Shown here piece by piece: positions 26,697 through 35,873 of a DNA stretch of 64,000 nucleotides. Under the pieces are notes generated by a model. It was not told the origin of the DNA. It saw nothing but the letters and a program-made list of their open reading frames with translations, and made no database searches. A program made the translations under genes and the position numbers. Position 1 is the first letter of the stretch; every line of letters starts with the position of its first letter. Origin of the DNA: Pseudomonas sp. RIT-PI-S (GTDB taxonomy: Bacteria > Pseudomonadota > Gammaproteobacteria > Pseudomonadales > Pseudomonadaceae); the NCBI RefSeq assembly GCF_025642975.1, contig NZ_JANZKJ010000015.1, forward strand, positions 1 to 64,000. Direction: 5' to 3'.

Positions 26697-27299
26697 ATGA
26701 GCTTCAGCCCCTTGATCCGCCAACTGATCGACGCCCTGCGCATTTTGCCGGGCGTGGGCCAGAAAACCGCTCAGCGCATGGCCCTGCAATTGCTGGAGCG
26801 TGATCGCAGCGGCGGTGCCCGGCTGTCCCAGGCGCTGGCCCAGGCGATGGACGGGGTGGGCCATTGCCAGCGCTGCCGCACCCTCACCGAAGAGCAGCTG
26901 TGCCCGCAATGCGCCGACCCTCGTCGGGACGACAGCCTGCTGTGCGTGGTCGAAGGGCCCATGGATGTGTATGCGGTAGAACAGACCGGTTTCCGCGGCC
27001 GTTACTTCGTGCTCAAGGGCCATCTGTCGCCACTCGACGGGCTAGGGCCAGAAGCGATCGGCATTCCGCAGCTGATGGAGCGGATCGAGGCCGAGGCGGC
27101 CTTGGCGGAAGTGATCCTGGCCACCAACCCCACGGTGGAGGGCGAGGCCACGGCCCATTACATCGCTCAATTGCTCAGCGCCAAGGGCCTGGTGGTGTCA
27201 CGCATCGCCCATGGCGTGCCGCTGGGCGGCGAGCTGGAAATGGTCGACGGCGGCACCCTTGCGCATTCCTTCGCCGGCCGCAAGCCGATGGCGTTGTAG
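26697..27299 (+). CDS. recR: Recombination mediator protein RecR
   Basis: A 200-aa RecF-pathway protein that, with RecO, loads RecA onto SSB-coated DNA at gaps. It has the N-terminal helix-hairpin-helix ([15 protein letters not shown]), a zinc finger at C57, C60, C69 and C72, and a Toprim domain starting VVEGPMD at 84-90, with [12 protein letters not shown] further on. The ATG at 26697 gives the normal length; upstream in-frame codons are TTG only. The start lies right after a terminator hairpin. Confidence 0.98.
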   Translation: MSFSPLIRQLIDALRILPGVGQKTAQRMALQLLERDRSGGARLSQALAQAMDGVGHCQRCRTLTEEQLCPQCADPRRDDSLLCVVEGPMDVYAVEQTGFRGRYFVLKGHLSPLDGLGPEAIGIPQLMERIEAEAALAEVILATNPTVEGEATAHYIAQLLSAKGLVVSRIAHGVPLGGELEMVDGGTLAHSFAGRKPMAL

Positions 27300-27473
27300 G
27301 GCAAGCCCGGCGACAGGCGCTACCCGAGCTGCGCCTGAGCGCAGGCGAGCCCGGCTGCTACGGCCCGGGCGTATAAGCTGGCGCCAGCCTGCGAGCCGGG
27401 AGGAGCGCATTCCCGGGCCCCGCCCGGTCCCACAGGGTTGGGCGCGGCGCCCTGGCGTTGGCGCGCCCGGTTC
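27300..27473. other. Convergent spacer between recR and apt
   Basis: About 170 bases of GC-rich DNA between two converging genes. It holds several short inverted repeats (for example CCCGGGC elements near 27364 and 27413) and a GGTCCCACAGGG piece near 27427. That piece looks like a decayed end of the common Pseudomonas REP sequence. No coding frame of interest and no clean terminator was seen. Confidence 0.4.
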
Positions 27474-28022
27474 TTACATTTCGTCCAGCGCAAAGGCGGT
27501 GAGGGTAAACACCGGCACGCCGGCCTCGGTCAGCCGCCCGCCGCCGCCCAGCTCGGGCAGGTCGATGATGGCGGCCGCTTCGTGCACATGGGCGCCCATG
27601 CGGCGGGTGAGGTTCACCGCGGCAAGCAAGGTGCCGCCGGTCGCGATCAGGTCATCGAACAGCACCAGCGAGTCGCCTTCGCACAGGCTGTCGGCGTGCA
27701 CTTCCAGAAAGGCTTCGCCGTATTCGGTCTGATAGCCCTCGCTGATCACATCGGCGGGCAGCTTGCCCTGCTTGCGGAACAGGATCAGCGGCTTGTTCAG
27801 CTCATGGGCCACCACCGCGCCAATCAAAAAGCCACGGGCATCCATGGCGCCAATGTGGGTCACGTTCTGCTCCACATAGCGCTCCACGAAATGGTCGATC
27901 ACCGTGCGCATGGCCTTGGGCGACTGAAACAGCGGGGTGATGTCGCGAAACACCACACCGGGCTTGGGGAAATCCACCACCGGGCGGATCAAGGACTTGA
28001 GGGTGGAGTCATCGAAGGGCAT
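27474..28022 (-). CDS. apt: Adenine phosphoribosyltransferase
   Basis: A 182-aa purine-salvage enzyme that makes AMP from adenine and PRPP in the cytoplasm. The PRPP-binding loop [12 protein letters not shown] is at about 120-131. The family opening [15 protein letters not shown] (18-32) and DARGFLIG (61-68) are present. I chose the ATG at 28022, which gives [10 protein letters not shown] and normal length, over an upstream start at 28055. The gene lies 58 bases after anr on the same strand and converges with recR. Confidence 0.97.
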   Translation of the reverse strand: MPFDDSTLKSLIRPVVDFPKPGVVFRDITPLFQSPKAMRTVIDHFVERYVEQNVTHIGAMDARGFLIGAVVAHELNKPLILFRKQGKLPADVISEGYQTEYGEAFLEVHADSLCEGDSLVLFDDLIATGGTLLAAVNLTRRMGAHVHEAAAIIDLPELGGGGRLTEAGVPVFTLTAFALDEM

Positions 28023-28080
28023 GGGCACGTCTCGGCAGGCACAAATGGCGGGCATTATACCCGCCGCCGGCAGGCGCTGC

Positions 28081-28815
28081 TCAGCCCTGCATCGCCCCGC
28101 CCGCCAGCGCGCAAAGCTCTTCGGGCTGGAGGATCTGCACTTCCTTGCCTTCGGCGGCGATCAAGCCGCCTTGCTGGAAGCGGGTGAACACCCGAGAGAC
28201 GGTTTCCACCGCGAGGCCGAGGAAGTTTCCGATATCGTTGCGAGACATACTCAGCCGGAACTGGTTGGGGGAATACCCCCGTGCGCGAAACCGCGCCGAC
28301 AGGTTGACCAGGAAGGTCGCGATGCGCTCGTCGGCGGTTTTCTTCGACAGCAGCAACATCATTTGCTGGTCGTCGCGGATCTCCCGGCTCATCACCCGCA
28401 GCAGTTGCCGGCGAAGCTGCGGCAGCTGCGCGGCAAGGTCTTCGAGGCGCTCGAAGGGGATCTCGCACACCGAGGTGGTTTCCAGCGCCAGCGCAGACAC
28501 TGGGTAATGCTCGCTGTCCAGGGCGCTGAGGCCGACCAGCTCGCTGGGCAGATGAAAGCCGGTGATCTGCTCCTGGCCGCCGTCACTGAGGCTGAAGGTC
28601 TTGACCGCGCCGGAGCGCACGGCGTAGATCGCGCCGAAGGCGTCGCCCTGACGGAACAGAAAGTCGCCTTTCTTCAGCGGGCGGCCACGCTTGACGATAG
28701 CGTCGAGCGCGTCCATGTCTTGCAGGTTCAACGACAGGGGCAGGCAGAGCGGTGCCAGGCTGCATTCCTTGCAGTGGGCCTGATGGCTCGCGCCCTGTTT
28801 AAGTGGCTCGGACAT
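28081..28815 (-). CDS. anr: FNR-family oxygen-sensing transcriptional regulator Anr
   Basis: A 244-aa CRP/FNR regulator. Cysteines C15, C18 and C24 at the N-terminus and a further Cys in ETTSVCEIP are the four ligands of the oxygen-sensitive 4Fe-4S cluster. A cyclic-nucleotide-fold beta-roll follows, then the helix-turn-helix [23 protein letters not shown] with the E-SR contact residues that read TTGAT-N4-ATCAA sites. Anr activates genes for low-oxygen respiration, including some cbb3 oxidases. The ATG at 28815 has AAGGA 9 bases upstream. The position downstream of the cco genes is the usual one in pseudomonads, but hemN, often found next to it, is missing. Confidence 0.97.
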   Translation of the reverse strand: MSEPLKQGASHQAHCKECSLAPLCLPLSLNLQDMDALDAIVKRGRPLKKGDFLFRQGDAFGAIYAVRSGAVKTFSLSDGGQEQITGFHLPSELVGLSALDSEHYPVSALALETTSVCEIPFERLEDLAAQLPQLRRQLLRVMSREIRDDQQMMLLLSKKTADERIATFLVNLSARFRARGYSPNQFRLSMSRNDIGNFLGLAVETVSRVFTRFQQGGLIAAEGKEVQILQPEELCALAGGAMQG

Positions 28816-28935
28816 CTGTGAAATTCCTTGAATCACTCTCAAAGCGCAAGGGTAACTGATTTTTTCCGGGGCAGGGCGAGGGGAGAGTCTTGAGGTGCTG
28901 TTAGGCAGCTGTTAGCCCATAACGGTACAACCGTC

Positions 28936-29631
28936 TCAAAACCAGTGCCGCCATCCCATCAGCCAATGCTGATGCGGGCCGGGCAAGCTCCATAAGCCAA
29001 ACGCCAGCACCAGCAGCCCGGCGGCGACACGCACGCCACGCTGGCGCAGCCAAGCCAGCAGGCCTTGGCTGGCGAGCCCGGTGGCAAACATCAGCGGCCA
29101 GGTACCCAGGCCGAAGGCCAACATCAGCGCGGCGCTTTTGACGGCATCGCCTTGGGCGGCGCTCCATAGCAGGGCGCTGTACACCAGCCCGCACGGCAGC
29201 CAACCCCATAGCCCACCCAGGGCCAGTGCCTGCCCCACGGTGCGCGCCGGCAGCAGGTGGCGGCTGAGCGGTTGCAAGCGGCGCCATAAGCCGCGGCCGA
29301 GCGCTTCCACGCGGGTCAGCCCCTGCCACCAGCCGGCCAGATACAGGCCCATGGCAATCAACAGCAGCGCGGCCAGGGTGCGCAGCACCGCCAGGGCCGG
29401 GGTATGCGCCACGGCAAGGCCCAGGCTGCCGAACAGCAGCCCGGCCAACGCGTAGCTGAGCACCCGGCCGAGGTTGTAGCCCAGCAGCAACGGCCAACGT
29501 CGGCCCTGGCCTGGCGGGGCAGCCAGGCTCAAAGCGCCCATCAGCCCGCCGCACATGCCCAGGCAGTGGCCGCCGCCGAGCAGGCCGAGCAGCCAGGCGC
29601 TGGCCAGCGCGGGCAGCCAGTCAGCGCTCAT
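28936..29631 (-). CDS. TauE/SafE-like (cytochrome-biogenesis type) membrane protein
   Basis: A 231-aa polytopic inner-membrane protein with about six hydrophobic segments. It opens LGLLGGGHCLGMCGGLMGALSLA, with a conserved GGHCLGMCGG cysteine pair, and has a second half beginning LGGLWGWLPCGLVYSALLWSA. This is the sulfite-exporter/DsbD-like family commonly encoded after ccoS, and it is thought to aid metal or redox steps of cbb3 assembly. The start at 29631 overlaps the end of ccoS, consistent with an operon. Longer starts (29685) are open but would lie inside ccoS. The transport substrate is unknown. Confidence 0.9.
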   Translation of the reverse strand: MSADWLPALASAWLLGLLGGGHCLGMCGGLMGALSLAAPPGQGRRWPLLLGYNLGRVLSYALAGLLFGSLGLAVAHTPALAVLRTLAALLLIAMGLYLAGWWQGLTRVEALGRGLWRRLQPLSRHLLPARTVGQALALGGLWGWLPCGLVYSALLWSAAQGDAVKSAALMLAFGLGTWPLMFATGLASQGLLAWLRQRGVRVAAGLLVLAFGLWSLPGPHQHWLMGWRHWF

Positions 29632-29815
29632 CGCGTGGCGCCTGGGTGCGCTCGCCGGCGGCGTGGTGCGCCGGGTCGTCGTCATCGAACAGGATCCGCT
29701 GGGCAGGGCTGTCCAGGTCGTCGTACTGGCCGCTGCCCACCGCCCAGAAAAACACGTATAGCGCCCCCGCCACGATCAGCAGGGCCGCCGGTATCAACCA
29801 ATAGAGCGCTGCCAT
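29621..29815 (-). CDS. ccoS: cbb3-type oxidase assembly protein CcoS
   Basis: A 64-aa protein with one N-terminal transmembrane helix (MAALYWLIPAALLIVAGALY) and the family motif FFWAVGSGQYDDLDSPAQRIL. CcoS is needed to insert heme and copper into subunit CcoN. The start at 29815 lies inside the end of ccoI and its stop overlaps the next gene, so translation is probably coupled along the operon. The tail (DDDDPAHHAAGERTQ) is acidic and His-containing, typical of the variable C-terminus. Confidence 0.95.
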   Translation of the reverse strand: MAALYWLIPAALLIVAGALYVFFWAVGSGQYDDLDSPAQRILFDDDDPAHHAAGERTQAPRDER

Positions 29816-32229
29816 GCCGGCTGCTCCTGTGCAGGTGTCGAGGAAGCGTGGGCCACGCGCAGCGCGTTGAGCGTCACCGCCAATGAACTCACTGACATCC
29901 CCAGCGCGGCCCACGCCGGCGTTACCAGGCCGAGTGCGGCGAACGGCAGCACCAGGGCGTTGTAGAGCGCCGCCCAGCCCAGGTTCTGCAGCACGATGCG
30001 CCGGCCTTTGCCGGCCAGGGCGAAGGCCCGGGGCAGGCTGGCCAGGTCATTGCCGAGCAGCACCGCATCGGCGCGGGCCTTGGACAGGTCCGTGCCGGCG
30101 CCCATGGCAATGCCCACATCCGCTGCCGCCAGCACGGGCGCGTCGTTGGCGCCATCGCCTACTACCAGCACGCGACAGCCCTCAGCGCGCAGGCGTTGCA
30201 GGGTGGCGAGCTTCTGCTCGGGTGTGAGCCCGCCGTGGGCAGGTATGCCCAGTGCTGCGGCGACCTCTGCCAGCGCTGGCGAGCGGTCCCCGGAGAGGAT
30301 CATCACCTGCCAGCCGCGTTGACGGGCATCCTCGACCAGCGCCTGGGCACCGGGCCGCAGCCGATCGTGCAGGGCAAACCAAGCCAGTGGCCCTGCGGCA
30401 CTGCCCAACAGCAGCCATTGGCCGTGGTTGGACGGCAGGGTGGGCGCGGCGTTATGGGCCAGTTGGGCGACAAACGCCGGGTCACCCAGGCGCAGGCGCA
30501 TGCCCGCGACGGTGCCCTCCAGCCCGCGGCCCGGTTCGCTGCGCACGGCTTCGGCCAGCAGCGGCGAAGGGCCAAAGGCGCGCGCCAACGGATGATCCAC
30601 CTGCGCCTGGAGGGCCGCGGCCCACTCCAGCGCCGTGGCCGCCGAGGTATCGCCCAGGGGTACTACCTGGTTCAGGGTGGGGCGGCCCTCGCTGAGGGTG
30701 CCGGTTTTATCCAGCACCAGGGTGTCGATGCGGTTCAGGCTTTCCAGCACGTCACCACGCAACACCAGCAGGCCCAAGCGTTGCAGGCTGCCCGTGGCTG
30801 CGGTGAGAACGGTCGGGATCGCCAGCGACAGCGCGCAGGGGCAGGTGGCGACCAGCAGCGAGAGCACTACCCAGAACGCCCGGCTGGGGTCGAACCAGCT
30901 CCAGGCGGCGCCGACCACGCCCGCCAGCAGCAGGCTGATGGCCAGGAACACCCGCGCCGCCCGGTCTGCCCACTGGGCCAGCGGTGGCTTCTGGGCCTGG
31001 GCTTGCTCCAGCAAGCGGAGGATGGCTGACACGCGCGTGCCGCCACCGGTGGCCTGCACTTCGACCACCAGCGCACTGCCGAGGTTGAGCGTGCCGGCGT
31101 TGACCGAGCCGCCGGGGCCACGCGGCTGGGGGCGCGACTCACCGGTGAGCAGGGCCTCATCGAGCTGGCCATCGCCCGCCAGGATGACCCCATCGGCGGG
31201 CACCTGGCCGCCGCTGGGCACCCGCACTCGATCTCCGGGGCGTAATTCACTGAGCAGCACGCGCTCGTCCGCCGCGCCCTCGACACAACGCAGGCAGGAG
31301 GCCGGCAACAGCCGGGCCAGGCCCTGGCCGCCGAGCTGGGTGCGTTCCCGGGCGCGCCGCTCGAGGTAGCGGCTGCCGAGCAGGAACAGCGCGAACATGC
31401 CCACGGTGTCGAAATACAGCTCGCCCCGGCCGTGGATCGCGGTGTAAATCCCGGCGCAATACGCCAGCCCGATCGCCAGTGCGGCCGACACGTCCATGCT
31501 CAGGCTGCGTGCCTGCAGCGCCCGCCACGCCGCGCGAAACAAGGGACCGCAGCTGTAGAACACGATCGGCGTGGTGAGCAGCAAGGCCACCCAGCGCAAG
31601 ATCTGGTGCAGCGGGGGTGACAGGTCCAGGTTGAATTCCGGCCAGGTGGCCATGGCCGCCATCATCGCCTGGAACCATAAAATCCCGGCCACACCCAGGC
31701 GCCGCAGGGCACCGCGGTTTTCTTCGGCCAGGGCCAGGCTGGCGACGTCTGCCTGCCAGGGTTCGGCGGCGTACCCCAGAGCCTGCAACTGGCCAATCAA
31801 GTGCCCAAGGCTGGTCGCCGTGGCGTGCCAGCGCAGGTGCAGGCGGCGGTTGGTCAGGTTCAGCTGCACCTGCGCCACCCCCGGCAGTTGCCCTAGCCTG
31901 CGCTCGATCAACCAAGCGCAGGCGGCGCAAGTGATGCCCTGCACCTGAAGCGTCGCCTCCTGGCTGTCGCCCACGTTGTGTGCGAACCGCTGGGCCAGGT
32001 CCGGCCGGTCGTACAGCGCCAACTCGTCGGCCGAGGGCCGGGGTAGCTCGCGAGGGTTGGCCGAGGGGCCTTCGCGATAGTGGTAGAACTGCCCCAGGCC
32101 CGCCGCACTGATGGTTTCGGCCACCGCCTGGCAACCGGGGCAGCAAAACGCCCGCGCCTGGCCGCCCACAGTGGCGGCGAAGCGGCCGGGGTACGCCACC
32201 GGCAGCTGGCAGTGGTAGCAGTTGATCAT
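29794..32229 (-). CDS. ccoI: Copper-translocating P1B-type ATPase CcoI
   Basis: An 811-aa inner-membrane ATPase that exports copper towards cbb3 oxidase assembly. At the N-terminus are CYHC and CCPGC cysteine clusters (residues 4-7 and 29-33), then a heavy-metal-associated domain with GITCAACAW near residue 100. The intramembrane metal site CPC is in ATCPCALSLAIPTVL, the phosphorylation site is DKTGTLSEG, the actuator motif is LTGES and the ATP-binding hinge is VGDGANDAPVLA. This arrangement is that of the FixI/CcoI subgroup. It overlaps ccoH by 4 bases and ccoS by 22. Confidence 0.97.
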   Translation of the reverse strand: MINCYHCQLPVAYPGRFAATVGGQARAFCCPGCQAVAETISAAGLGQFYHYREGPSANPRELPRPSADELALYDRPDLAQRFAHNVGDSQEATLQVQGITCAACAWLIERRLGQLPGVAQVQLNLTNRRLHLRWHATATSLGHLIGQLQALGYAAEPWQADVASLALAEENRGALRRLGVAGILWFQAMMAAMATWPEFNLDLSPPLHQILRWVALLLTTPIVFYSCGPLFRAAWRALQARSLSMDVSAALAIGLAYCAGIYTAIHGRGELYFDTVGMFALFLLGSRYLERRARERTQLGGQGLARLLPASCLRCVEGAADERVLLSELRPGDRVRVPSGGQVPADGVILAGDGQLDEALLTGESRPQPRGPGGSVNAGTLNLGSALVVEVQATGGGTRVSAILRLLEQAQAQKPPLAQWADRAARVFLAISLLLAGVVGAAWSWFDPSRAFWVVLSLLVATCPCALSLAIPTVLTAATGSLQRLGLLVLRGDVLESLNRIDTLVLDKTGTLSEGRPTLNQVVPLGDTSAATALEWAAALQAQVDHPLARAFGPSPLLAEAVRSEPGRGLEGTVAGMRLRLGDPAFVAQLAHNAAPTLPSNHGQWLLLGSAAGPLAWFALHDRLRPGAQALVEDARQRGWQVMILSGDRSPALAEVAAALGIPAHGGLTPEQKLATLQRLRAEGCRVLVVGDGANDAPVLAAADVGIAMGAGTDLSKARADAVLLGNDLASLPRAFALAGKGRRIVLQNLGWAALYNALVLPFAALGLVTPAWAALGMSVSSLAVTLNALRVAHASSTPAQEQPAWQRSIG

Positions 32230-32753
32230 TGGGCTTGCCGCCGCAGTTCGCCGGGCAGAGGTTCATCCCCAAGCCGCGCATCGGTGCCGGGGGCAAGCCA
32301 CTCTTCTTCGAACAACCGCCAGGGCTGCCCCTGCTGCTCGCCCAGCACTTCGATAAAGCGCCGGCCCGTCACGGCTGTGTCCAGGTGCCCCAGATAGCGC
32401 CCTGGCTGGCCGCTGAAGTTCAGCGTCAAATGGGCATCCTGCTCGGGCTGGGTAGGCGACAGCAGGTTAACGCTCAGCTGCGGCGGCTGGCTGTCGCCTG
32501 TCAGTTGAAGGTCGACCTGGCCGGTGACCTGGTCGATACGCAGCACGGCCTGCTGGCCCAGTTGCCGCGCGAGCCGCTCACGCGCCAGGCTGCGGTCGAT
32601 GCCCAGGCCCGCGGCATAGTACTGGTCCGTAACCAGGCCATCGGGCTGGCGCAGGGAGATGGTTACCATCAGCAGGGTGCCGCCGATCGAAGCCAGCATC
32701 AGGCCGAAGATGAACCACGGCCAGCGGTGGCGGTACCAGGCGCCTGTATTCAT
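32226..32753 (-). CDS. ccoH: cbb3 oxidase assembly protein CcoH (FixH family)
   Basis: A 175-aa protein with a single N-terminal transmembrane segment (PWFIFGLMLASIGGTLLMVTI), followed by the FixH motif DGLVTDQYYAAGLGID and a periplasmic domain. CcoH binds CcoN during cbb3 maturation. The ATG at 32753 has a GGGGCGG upstream; an in-frame TTG at 32768 is the alternative. The gene lies 11 bases after ccoG and overlaps ccoI by 4 bases. Confidence 0.95.
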   Translation of the reverse strand: MNTGAWYRHRWPWFIFGLMLASIGGTLLMVTISLRQPDGLVTDQYYAAGLGIDRSLARERLARQLGQQAVLRIDQVTGQVDLQLTGDSQPPQLSVNLLSPTQPEQDAHLTLNFSGQPGRYLGHLDTAVTGRRFIEVLGEQQGQPWRLFEEEWLAPGTDARLGDEPLPGELRRQAQ

Positions 32754-32764
32754 CGCCGCCCCGT

Positions 32765-34159
32765 TCAAGGGTCCGGCCCGGTGAAGCGGCTATCGGCGCT
32801 GAGCTGAGCATCGCCAGCTGCCAGGTGGAAGCTGATCGCAACGGTGCGGCCGGGCCACTGCTCGGGCGCCAGCGACAGGGTCACTACTGCGCTGGCCTCG
32901 GCGAACGCCGGCACGTTCAACTGGGCGTTGCCTTGCAAGCGCAGCCCCGGCCAGCCGCTGGCGCTGAGGTGGTAGGTCTGGTCGATCGCGGTTTTGTTGG
33001 TCACGCTCAAGCGGTAAACGTTCTCCAGCCGGCCATCGGCGCTTTCCCGGTAAAGCAGGCGGTCTTTGCTGATATCCAGCGTGGCCGGCGCACGCGTGGC
33101 CAGGGAGGCGCCAAGCGCCAGGAGCATCAGCCCCAGCACCGCGCCATAGCCCAACAGCCTGGGGCGCAACCGGGTGGGTGGCTCACCGGCCAGGGCGCGT
33201 TCGCTGGTGTAGCTGATCAGCCCCTTGGGATAGTTCATCCTGCTCATCACCTCGTCACAGGCGTCCACGCAGGCGGCGCAGCCAATACAGGCGATCTGCA
33301 GGCCGTCGCGGATGTCGATCCCGGTGGGGCATACCTGCACGCACAGGGTGCAGTCGATGCAGTCGCCCAGCCCCTGCGCGCGCGGGTCACTGCCTGGGCG
33401 CCGGGGGCCACGGGCTTCGCCACGGCCACTGTCGTAGGCCACGATCAGGCTGTCGCGGTCGAGCATCACGCTCTGGAAGCGCGCATAGGGGCACATGTGT
33501 ACGCATACCTGCTCGCGCAACCAGCCGGCGTTGAGGTAGGTGGCCAGGGTGACGAACCCCACCCAGAAATACGCCCACGCCGAGGCCTGCCCGGTGAAGC
33601 CGTCTATCACCAGCGCCCGCGCCGGGCTGAAGTAGCTGACGAACGCCAGCCCCGTGGCCAACGCCAGCACCAGCCACAGCCCGTGCTTGGCAGCGCGGCG
33701 CAGGGCCTTGGTGAGCGATCCTGGCGCGGCATCCAGGCGAAGCCGTTGCCGGCGTTCGCCCTCGGTGATTTTTTCGCACCACAGGAACAGCCAAGTCCAC
33801 ACGCTTTGCGGGCAAGCGTACCCGCACCACAGGCGGCCCGCGTAGACGGTCGTGAAGAACAGCGCGAAGGCGGCCACGATCAGCACGCCGGCCAGGAGGG
33901 TGAACTCCTGCGGCCAGAAGGTGGCGCCGAACAGGTGGAACTGGCGCTGCGGCAGGTCGAACCACACGGCCGGGCGGCCGTTGATCTGCAGCCAGGGCAG
34001 GCCGAAGAACAACCCGAGCAGCACCGCGCCCAGCCCCACCCGCAGGCGGCGGAAGCGCCCCGGTGCAGTGCGCGGCTGGATTTTCCCGAGGCCGCGTGGA
34101 GGCGCCGGGGTGTTGCCCAGCAGCTGTACCGGTATACGGCTATCGCTCGGCGTCGTCAT
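32765..34159 (-). CDS. ccoG: cbb3 oxidase accessory protein CcoG, polyferredoxin-like
   Basis: A 464-aa membrane iron-sulfur protein of the FixG/RdxA family, reported to reduce copper for cbb3 assembly. It has several transmembrane helices, the motif GRLWCGYACPQSVWTWLFLWCEKI, and a ferredoxin segment with CIDCTLCVQVCPTGIDIRDG and CIGCAACVDACDEVM, two 4Fe-4S sites. It ends in a periplasmic Ig-like domain. The start ATG at 34159 lies inside the last codons of ccoP; the open frame extends much further upstream only because it shadows ccoP. Confidence 0.96.
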   Translation of the reverse strand: MTTPSDSRIPVQLLGNTPAPPRGLGKIQPRTAPGRFRRLRVGLGAVLLGLFFGLPWLQINGRPAVWFDLPQRQFHLFGATFWPQEFTLLAGVLIVAAFALFFTTVYAGRLWCGYACPQSVWTWLFLWCEKITEGERRQRLRLDAAPGSLTKALRRAAKHGLWLVLALATGLAFVSYFSPARALVIDGFTGQASAWAYFWVGFVTLATYLNAGWLREQVCVHMCPYARFQSVMLDRDSLIVAYDSGRGEARGPRRPGSDPRAQGLGDCIDCTLCVQVCPTGIDIRDGLQIACIGCAACVDACDEVMSRMNYPKGLISYTSERALAGEPPTRLRPRLLGYGAVLGLMLLALGASLATRAPATLDISKDRLLYRESADGRLENVYRLSVTNKTAIDQTYHLSASGWPGLRLQGNAQLNVPAFAEASAVVTLSLAPEQWPGRTVAISFHLAAGDAQLSADSRFTGPDP

Positions 34160-35105
34160 GGGCCAGGTTCCATACATAAGCAGCGAGCACGTGCACCCGG
34201 TCATCGCCTTGCAGCAGTTGCTGCGCCGGCATCTGCCCCTGGCGACCATTGGCGATGGTCTCGCTGACCTGGGCAAAACTCGACCCGTAGATGAACGCAC
34301 CGGCCTGGGCCAGGTTCGGCGCGCCCATGGCTGGGTTACCTTCAGCGCCTTTGCCATGGCAGAGCGCGCAGGTGGTGGCGAACAGCGTTTGGCCATTGGC
34401 GGCGCTCGCGGTCACGCCGCTGGGCAGCGGGCGTTGGTTGAGCTGCAGCACATAGGCGGTCACGTCTGCCACGCCCTGGGCGCCAAGCACTGGCCCCCAC
34501 GGCGGCATCACGCCCATGCGGCCCTTGAGGATGCTGGTGGTGATCGCCTCGGGGCTGCCGCCCCAGCGCCAGGCCTGGTCGGTGAGGTCCGGAAAGCCCG
34601 GCGCGCCACGTGCGTCCAGCCCATGGCAAAGGGCGCAATTAGAGGCGAACAGCCGCTCGCCCATCTTCATGGCTTGGGGGTCTTTGGCCAGGGCCTCGAC
34701 CGGGGTGGCGGCGAAGCGCGCCAGCAGCGGCGCGTACTGTGCCTGTGCCTGGGCTTGTTCCCGTTCCCATTCGTGCACGCTGCTCCAGCCCGCCTGGCCG
34801 TTGGCGAAATGCGCTTTCTTGGTAGGGTCCAGGTATTCGTAGCCTGGCATCAGGCCACGCCAGTTGCCAAGGCCTGGGTACAGCGCCAGGTAAACCAGCG
34901 CGAACACCAGGGTCGCGCCGAACAGCCATAGCCACCAGCGGGGCAGGGGCGTGTCGTATTCCTCGATCCCGTCGAAGCTTTCGCCCGTGGTTTTGCCTTC
35001 GCCAGCCGGCGGCGGGGCGCGGAAGGTGGCGTACAGCAGCCATGCCATGGCGCCCAGCGTGCCGAGGGTCAGCACGGTGATGTACAGGCTCCAGAAATCA
35101 CTCAT
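34140..35105 (-). CDS. ccoP: cbb3-type cytochrome c oxidase subunit III, diheme CcoP
   Basis: A 321-aa membrane-anchored diheme cytochrome c that passes electrons to CcoO/CcoN. It has two N-terminal transmembrane helices (residues about 7-27 and 57-78) flanking the segment DGIEEYDTPLPRWW. The two heme sites are CALCH at 157-161 and CALCH at 246-250, with Met ligands in the following MPPWG and MPAQQ segments. The start overlaps the end of ccoQ by 8 bases. Confidence 0.98.
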   Translation of the reverse strand: MSDFWSLYITVLTLGTLGAMAWLLYATFRAPPPAGEGKTTGESFDGIEEYDTPLPRWWLWLFGATLVFALVYLALYPGLGNWRGLMPGYEYLDPTKKAHFANGQAGWSSVHEWEREQAQAQAQYAPLLARFAATPVEALAKDPQAMKMGERLFASNCALCHGLDARGAPGFPDLTDQAWRWGGSPEAITTSILKGRMGVMPPWGPVLGAQGVADVTAYVLQLNQRPLPSGVTASAANGQTLFATTCALCHGKGAEGNPAMGAPNLAQAGAFIYGSSFAQVSETIANGRQGQMPAQQLLQGDDRVHVLAAYVWNLAHDDAER

Positions 35106-35259
35106 CGCCCGGGCCCTTGGCCGGTTCGTCGGCGAAGGGCAGTTGCGCCGCTTCGTCGAAATCCGCTTTGCGGGCCTTGCTCCAGGCCCAAACGATCAAC
35201 CCGATAAAACTCAAGAAGACCGCCAGGGTGCCTAGCCCGCGCAGGGTTCCGATATCCAT
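35098..35259 (-). CDS. ccoQ: cbb3-type cytochrome oxidase subunit CcoQ
   Basis: A short 53-aa gene between ccoO and ccoP. The product, MDIGTLRGLGTLAVFLSFIG onward, has one transmembrane helix followed by WAWSKARKADFDEAAQLPFADE, the hallmark of CcoQ. CcoQ stabilises the core oxidase. The ATG at 35259 is 6 bases after the ccoO stop, and the TGA overlaps the ccoP start. Confidence 0.95.
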   Translation of the reverse strand: MDIGTLRGLGTLAVFLSFIGLIVWAWSKARKADFDEAAQLPFADEPAKGPGDE

Positions 35260-35264
35260 GGGCG

Positions 35265-35873
35265 TCACCGTTTGCTTTTGATCAAGGTGCCGAGGCCTTG
35301 CAAATAGGCCACCAGCGCGTCCATTTCGGTTTTGCCGCGCATCGCGGCTTCGGCGCCGGCGATGTCCGCATCACCGTAGGGCACGCCCAGCGCCCGCAGG
35401 GTTTGCAGTTTACGGGCCGTCTGCTTGCCATCCACGGGCGCCTGGGCGAGGAACGCATACGCCGGCATCACGGACTCGGGCACCAGGCTGCGCGGGTCTT
35501 TCAAGTGGGCCACGTGCCAGGCATCCGAATAGCGCCCGCCCACCCGTGCCAGGTCTGGCCCGGTGCGCTTGGAGCCCCACAGGAAGGGATGGTCCCACAC
35601 GCTCTCGCCGGCCACCGAGTAATGCCCGTAGCGTTCGGTTTCCGCGCGCAGGGGGCGGATCATCTGCGAATGGCAGCCTACGCAGCCGTTGGCGATGTAC
35701 ACGTCGCGACCTTCCACTTCCAACGCGCTGCGCGGCTTCATGCCAACGATGGGCTGGGTGGTCACGTCCTGGAAGAACAGCGGCACGATCTGGGTCAGGC
35801 CGCCCACGCTGATGGCCAGGATCATCATCAACGCCAGCAGGCCGACGTTCTTTTCCAGCCGCTGGTGGTTCAT
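35265..35873 (-). CDS. ccoO: cbb3-type cytochrome c oxidase subunit II, monoheme CcoO
   Basis: A 202-aa membrane-anchored cytochrome c subunit. It has a transmembrane helix at 9-30 and then the heme site C64-x-x-C67-H68 in [15 protein letters not shown]. Further conserved stretches are [16 protein letters not shown] and the Met-containing [12 protein letters not shown]. The ATG at 35873 overlaps the stop of ccoN (ATGA). A much longer open frame continues upstream, but it is the antisense-free shadow of ccoN in another frame and is not coding. Confidence 0.98.
   Translation of the reverse strand: MNHQRLEKNVGLLALMMILAISVGGLTQIVPLFFQDVTTQPIVGMKPRSALEVEGRDVYIANGCVGCHSQMIRPLRAETERYGHYSVAGESVWDHPFLWGSKRTGPDLARVGGRYSDAWHVAHLKDPRSLVPESVMPAYAFLAQAPVDGKQTARKLQTLRALGVPYGDADIAGAEAAMRGKTEMDALVAYLQGLGTLIKSKR

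Noticed and set aside
28828-28848. TTGAGAGTGATTCAA-like sequence upstream of anr as an Anr/FNR box
   Set aside because: It does not fit TTGAT-N4-ATCAA: the total length is 15 rather than 14 and the second half-site is shifted.
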